The translations under genes and the position numbers were made by a program. From the NCBI GenBank assembly GCA_029204225.1, contig CM055109.1, positions 32,246,927 to 32,310,926 of the forward strand: a stretch of DNA of 64,000 bases, written 5' to 3'. The DNA is from Diphasiastrum complanatum. Lineage: Eukaryota; Streptophyta; Lycopodiopsida; Lycopodiales; Lycopodiaceae. The notes beneath the pieces were generated by a model that saw only the letters and a program-made list of their open reading frames with translations, was not told where the DNA came from and made no database searches. Below are positions 59,510 through 64,000 of this stretch, piece after piece. Every line of letters begins with the position of its first letter. Position 1 is the first letter of the stretch.

Positions 59510-60480
59510 AGTCGTTGAAAAAATAGTACCTAAACCTACGCCCACCTACGAAGATCCACTACCCAAAGAGCAAGGTGAAGTGAGTATTTTAGAGGGACGT
59601 AGACACCCCAGATTCCTAGGACCAAGAAAAGAGAGAGACCAAGAGAACTATGACAAGAACATCCAAGTTTGGATGCCGACATGCTAGATCGCTACTGCCC
59701 TAAAGTAAATGTATTATAGATGGCCTAGTAATCTCATGGGTCATAGTGGATGTAGTATCAACACTGAACATTATTAGCCTAGAACTATCAGATTGACTTG
59801 GGTTTACTTTAAAGCCATCTACCGTTGACGGCCCTAAAACTAGCAAACAATTCTGTGATCAAACCAGAGGGCAAGCTTAAGAGTGTCCCCATCACTGTGG
59901 CTGACAAAATCATTCAGGTGGACTTTTACGTAATGAGGATGTATGTTGGGAATCAGGGTTATTCCATATTGCTAGGACGACCATGGCTAAGACTCAACAA
60001 CTGTACAATTGACAATCCGGCAAGAGTGTTAATATTTGGATGGAGTAAAGAACGGACAATAGTAGATGGGTACCCAAAGGTTCCTCATTGATCAGATCGA
60101 ACACCTATATCTTCATCCGAGTGGGAGTAAGCCAAGAGTAGTGAGGACGATGCTAATTCTACTACAAGCGAAGATGGACTAGATCTTATATCAATGTTGG
60201 AAGTAGAGTGGAATACCTCAGAAGAGCAGCCTCCCAAACTTCGAGATGCTAATATTTGTTTGATAAATCTAGGAACCCTATAGGAGCCCAAGAATATCAA
60301 ACTAGGTGCTTCCCTAAGTGGTACAAAAAAGAGGAGTATGAACGATTATGTAGAAAGTACCAATATATTTTTTCTTGGGACTACTCAGACTTAAAAGGGA
60401 TTCTACCTAACTTAGTGACGCACATGATACCACTGAAGGAGGGAGCCAAACCTATACGACAAAAACAACGACGACTACTC
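59510..60480 (+). pseudogene. Ty3/Gypsy protease and start of reverse transcriptase
   Basis: A Pro/Glu-rich linker at 59510-59680 precedes VDVVSTLNIISLEL (about 59738), at the place of the retropepsin active site but without the D[ST]G triad. Then comes GNQGYSILLGRPWLR (59951-59995), the C-terminal retropepsin motif. After a frame change, RCFPKWYKKEEYERLCRKYQ, SDLKGILPNLVTHMIPLKEG and AKPIRQKQRRLL are the usual start of the Gypsy reverse transcriptase. Ends abruptly near 60480 at the LTR of the next element. Confidence 0.85.
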
Positions 60481-60503
60481 TACCGCTCGAAAGAAGGAGT
60501 ATA

Positions 60504-61158
60504 TGTGAAAATTGTCAACATTTCCTAGCTAGTTTGAGGCCTAAATTGGCTAAAATTGTAAATAGTTTTGGTTCTGGAGTTTCACACGTGTGAACCAGGC
60601 CACAATGTTTTTATTTACTGTATTTTTTCAGTATGATGAAGTGTCAAACTTCATACCCTTCAAAATGAGACCATTTTGATGTATTTTGGTCATATAAGCC
60701 ATTTTTAGCTATTTTTCCTATATAGGGAATATCTAGGGTCAAGTACCTTCTAGAGAGAGGAGAGAGAGTCATCTTCCTCATCCATAAATAGTAGGGAAGT
60801 CGTGGAGAACAGGTTGGAGAAACCTTTTGTATGCTTCATTGAGATCAATAGATCATTGTCATTGTTTCTTCCTCCATTGAGAGCATTGTTGTGTGTATTG
60901 TCTTCAAGCTATTGTGTATGATCTTAGGTGCTTTCCAAAAGTGGTAGGCTGATGTATTATGGACTGTATAATGCTATTTTGGGCCGCACTTGATGTTTAT
61001 GGAAGTTTCCATTTGTGATAAATGCTTTTTGATCAAGTTCTTTGCATTCTAGGTAGCATAGAATGTGTTGCCAATTCCTAGCTTATGTAGTTTGGAGTGC
61101 AAGCATTCAAGCCAATGATCTTGGAGTATAGATCCACTTAGGATCTGTATTTTTCACA
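60504..61158 (+). mobile_element. 5' LTR of a well-preserved Copia element
   Basis: Begins TGTGAAAATTGTC, where Gypsy coding stops, and ends TTTTTCACA immediately before the primer site TGGTATCAGAGC (61159-61170). About 655 bp. The exact start is inferred because the 3' LTR is outside the window. A (ga) run near 60755 and tatatagg at 60720 lie inside. Confidence 0.75.
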
Positions 61159-62330
61159 TGGTATCAGAGCTGGTTGGCTTCTATTTACAGTAAGTATTCC
61201 ATTTTTGGTGATATTTGGATGTTTGATCAAGTTCTAGCATGATTTTGCATTGCTTTGTTGATCAAATCTTACTAACCTTTGTTTTGTGAGTTGAACTTGT
61301 GGATCAAAAGCATATTTCAGGTCTATTGAAGATCAGAGGCTGAAAAGAAACTATTTTGGATCAGATCATAACACCTAATCATTTGTGATTGTGAGGCTTG
61401 TGCATATTCAATACTAACAATGTTCTTTTCAATCCTATTGTTGACAATCTCCATTCTTGGATGAACACTCTCCTTAAGTGGATGAAACTTCTCCTTAAGT
61501 GGATGACAAATGCTCTTTTGAGTGAGTTGTAATTCTCCTAAAGGCTGAGCAAAGCTCCCATTTGGATGAAAGATCCCCTTTTTTGGGTGAACATATTGTA
61601 AGCTCCATTGTGAAGAGCATATTGTAAAGATTGTCATCAATTTTGGCATAAATTTTGGTGTACTTTGTTGAGCATGTAAGTAACTCTCCTTATGTAATTT
61701 GATTGGAGCATTTGCTGGAAGGTGTTAACCATTATGCAAGTGTGTTTTCAGGTTCTTAACAGGTTGAGGAACATTCTCATGTGAAGTGATCTTAGATCTA
61801 CATCTAAACACCAAGATTTGACAAGATAGTGAAGCTAGTCTTGTGATTCACTAAGTGTGCTCATTCATTCACCTCTAAATCTTGTATTTATCACTTGCTG
61901 GAGTTTATAAACTTTTAGAAGTGTGGTTTACATGTGGTTTTACAGGTTGAATCAATATCTTAGTGTGTTGATCATATGTTGATCAAGTTTGTTCATTACT
62001 AGGTAATCTTGGCATCCTAGTTTTGGGTATTTTCTAAGAATGCAAGTAACTCTTCACACCATAACTTGATTTGGTCACTTGCTGGAAAGTTTGAGAGCTT
62101 AAGCAAGAGTGTGTTCAGGTTGGTTTGATTTTGTAATCCATTCTTAGTGTGTGCAAAGTGTTGCATGTGTTTCAATCTTCCTTTCTATGCTTGGAAACCA
62201 TCTAGGTTCAAGATAGAAGTGTTTTAGGGTCCTAAATCTTCATAGATCTCTTTATCTATCATTTGTTGAGAGAAAAGTGAGTGCTAAGTGCTTTAGGACA
62301 GAACCTAAAAGTTGAAGAAACATTAGAATC
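61159..62330 (+). other. Primer site and repeat-bearing leader
   Basis: The tRNA-Met primer site at 61159-61170 is followed by a 1.17-kb non-coding leader. Three diverged tandem units of about 183 bp each carry ttgctggaa or ttgctggag (61711, 61894, 62078) and a downstream ttYaggtt or tacaggtt. A short repeat tctccttaagtggatga occurs twice near 61470-61507. Confidence 0.7.
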
Positions 62331-64000
62331 ATGGCTTCCAATGGTGGGATCATGCTAGAGTCTAGTGAAAGGTTGAGTTCATCAAACTACTCTACTTGGA
62401 AAGTGAGGATGGAGTCCTTACTTGAGTTGAATGAACTCATGGACATAGTTGCAGAAATTGAAGAGAGACCTCTCACACTTCAAGAGCAACAAAGGTTTGA
62501 TAAGAAGGCCAAAAGGGCTCTTCATATCATTAAAATCAATGTTACAAATGAACTTCTCAAGGAAGTTGGAAAGTGTCAAAGTGCAAGTGAGGCATGGAAT
62601 GCCTTAAAGAACCTCTTTGAATCAAAGTCCACATCTAGGGTATTGACCCTAAGGAAACAAATATTTTCTAGTAGGCAAAGAGAGTGTGAAAGTGCTCATG
62701 CATTTATCTTGAGAGTTAAGTCCCTAAGTGATGATTTAGCATGCATTGATGAGAACATAAAAGATGGTGAAATAGTCCAAGTTATGTTGAATGGTTTGCT
62801 AAATGAACATGCTAACCTTGTGCAAAGTTTTGCCATTCAAAGAGTCTTGCCAAGTGTGGTTGACTTGCAAGAAATCTTATTGGCTGAAGAACATAGGTTG
62901 CAATCAAAGCTTGATGGTGCATCCTTGCAAGGTGGAGGTGAAGAGGCTTTCTTCACAAAAGGCAAATTCAAGGGCAAAGGTAAAGGCAAAGGGAAATGGT
63001 CCAAAGGTGGTAACTTTGATCATGATGATCACTCTTCCTCTTCCTCTTCTACTAAGAACAATAAGTCAAAGTTCAAGTGCTTTTATTGTGGGATAAAAGG
63101 TCATTTTGCAAATGAATGTTATAAGAAGAAAAGAGAGCAAGGAGAGAGGCAAGGAAATCTTACAATAGATGAGGAAGAACATAACACATGTGAATCACTT
63201 GTTATGACTTCAAGTTTGTTAGCCAACATAGATGATAATGATCCTTGGTGGATTGATAGTGGAGCCTCATCTCACATGACAAGACATAAGGAATACTTTA
63301 CATCCTTATTGTCTTATGAGGGAGAAGGTAACATCATCTACACTGCAAATGATGGTCAATGTGACATCAAAGGCATAGGCACTATTCCTATTTCCCTTTC
63401 AACAAATAGGAAAGCAAATCTTGAAAATGTTTTGTACATTCCTTCAATCACTAAGAATTTGCTTAGTGTAAGTCAAATGATTGACAAAGGACTTGATGTG
63501 GATGGAGATGCATGTTTGATAAGTAAATGTGGATCCTTGATTGCTCAAGGTAGGAGGCATGGTAAACTTTTCAAGCTTGATGCATGTGTGATCTCTAATC
63601 ATGAAGGATGTATGGCTAGGGAGCAATTGACAAACCAAGAAGTTTGGCACAAGAGGTTGGGCCATCCCAACTTCAAATCTTTGGAGGTAATGGCAAAGAA
63701 AGAGCTTGTTCTTGGTCTCCCTAAAAGTCTTGTTGCAAACAATAGTGTTTGTGAACATTGTGCCTTGTCCAAATCTCATAGACTTGCTTATTCTAGATCT
63801 ACTTCTAGATCTAAAGAAGCTTTTCAACTTGTGCATTCTGATATTCATTTTTCTAGTACAACTAGCAATGGTGGGGCAAAGATGTATGCAACTTTCATTG
63901 ATGACTTTAGTAGGTATACTTGGATCTATCTTCTTAAAAGTAAGGATGAAGTGTTTGCTGCATTTGTCAAGTTCAAGAATGAAATGGAAAACCAATTCAA
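62331..64000 (+). CDS. Copia gag-pol polyprotein, open, 3' incomplete
   Basis: From ATG 62331 the frame stays open for 556 codons to the window end. Order: gag start MASNGGIMLESSERLSSSNY, gag helices (SEAWNALKNLFESKSTSR), a Lys/Gly-rich patch (KGKFKGKGKGKGKW), zinc knuckle CFYCGIKGHFANEC (CX2CX4HX4C, about 63079-63120), protease WWIDSGASSHMTRH with its Asp intact, YIPSITKNLLSVSQM, GAG-pre-integrase WHKRLGHPNFKSL, the CEHC pair, and integrase HSDIHFSS with TFIDDFSRYTWIYLL. It encodes particle protein, protease and integrase; reverse transcriptase should follow outside. No stop or frameshift in 1.67 kb makes this the least decayed element here, possibly recently active. Confidence 0.95.
   Translation, partial: MASNGGIMLESSERLSSSNYSTWKVRMESLLELNELMDIVAEIEERPLTLQEQQRFDKKAKRALHIIKINVTNELLKEVGKCQSASEAWNALKNLFESKSTSRVLTLRKQIFSSRQRECESAHAFILRVKSLSDDLACIDENIKDGEIVQVMLNGLLNEHANLVQSFAIQRVLPSVVDLQEILLAEEHRLQSKLDGASLQGGGEEAFFTKGKFKGKGKGKGKWSKGGNFDHDDHSSSSSSTKNNKSKFKCFYCGIKGHFANECYKKKREQGERQGNLTIDEEEHNTCESLVMTSSLLANIDDNDPWWIDSGASSHMTRHKEYFTSLLSYEGEGNIIYTANDGQCDIKGIGTIPISLSTNRKANLENVLYIPSITKNLLSVSQMIDKGLDVDGDACLISKCGSLIAQGRRHGKLFKLDACVISNHEGCMAREQLTNQEVWHKRLGHPNFKSLEVMAKKELVLGLPKSLVANNSVCEHCALSKSHRLAYSRSTSRSKEAFQLVHSDIHFSSTTSNGGAKMYATFIDDFSRYTWIYLLKSKDEVFAAFVKFKNEMENQF

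Overview
The window is nuclear DNA from a land plant: AT-rich, intron-containing, and made almost entirely of nested and decayed transposable elements. Only two genes look like intact host genes. No angiosperm-specific marker was seen. The dense nested LTR elements, an R2-like LINE and long dinucleotide repeats would fit a large genome such as a gymnosperm's, but this is inference and the species is not identifiable from the sequence alone.

Region 1-6.6 kb is the oddest part. It holds a decayed transposase-like gene, an unrecognised two-exon gene on the minus strand, a divergent histone H3-like gene on the plus strand, and about twelve degenerate copies of an 18-nt motif (GATATCGGATCAGCGCGC, both orientations) spread over 2.88-5.64 kb. 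A second, shorter H3-like fragment lies at 23.85 kb. Together these suggest a mobile or repeated unit that captured an H3 gene.

Region 6.9-31 kb is built around a segmental duplication. Copy A (about 8.2-13.0 kb) and copy B (about 25.0-30.5 kb) each carry a two-exon BAHD acyltransferase with HXXXD and DFGWG motifs intact (467 and 461 residues). Between and around them are Gypsy integrase fragments, a terminal-inverted-repeat MITE, decayed Copia elements, long microsatellites, and an insertion of hairpin-rich DNA present only in copy B.

Region 31.3-34.7 kb is a decayed non-LTR retrotransposon on the minus strand. It has a C2H2 finger, a reverse transcriptase, a CCHC motif and a restriction-like endonuclease, which is the R2-type architecture.

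Region 35.7-45 kb is one Copia element broken by three insertions whose boundaries can be read directly. These are a hAT-like element (8-bp target duplication, one mismatch), a 4.9-kb coding-poor LTR element with 1.2-kb LTRs (5-bp duplication CGTAC), and a Mutator-like MITE (11-bp duplication). Two of them sit within 20 bp of each other in the gag zinc knuckle.

Region 45-64 kb has copies of an unclassified dispersed repeat, a second member of the Mutator-like MITE family (10-bp duplication), a complete deletion-derivative Copia (52.55-55.10 kb, 5-bp duplication ATTCT), a second deletion-derivative Copia, a Gypsy remnant, and at 60.5-64 kb the 5' LTR, leader and open gag-pol of the best-preserved Copia element, which runs off the window.
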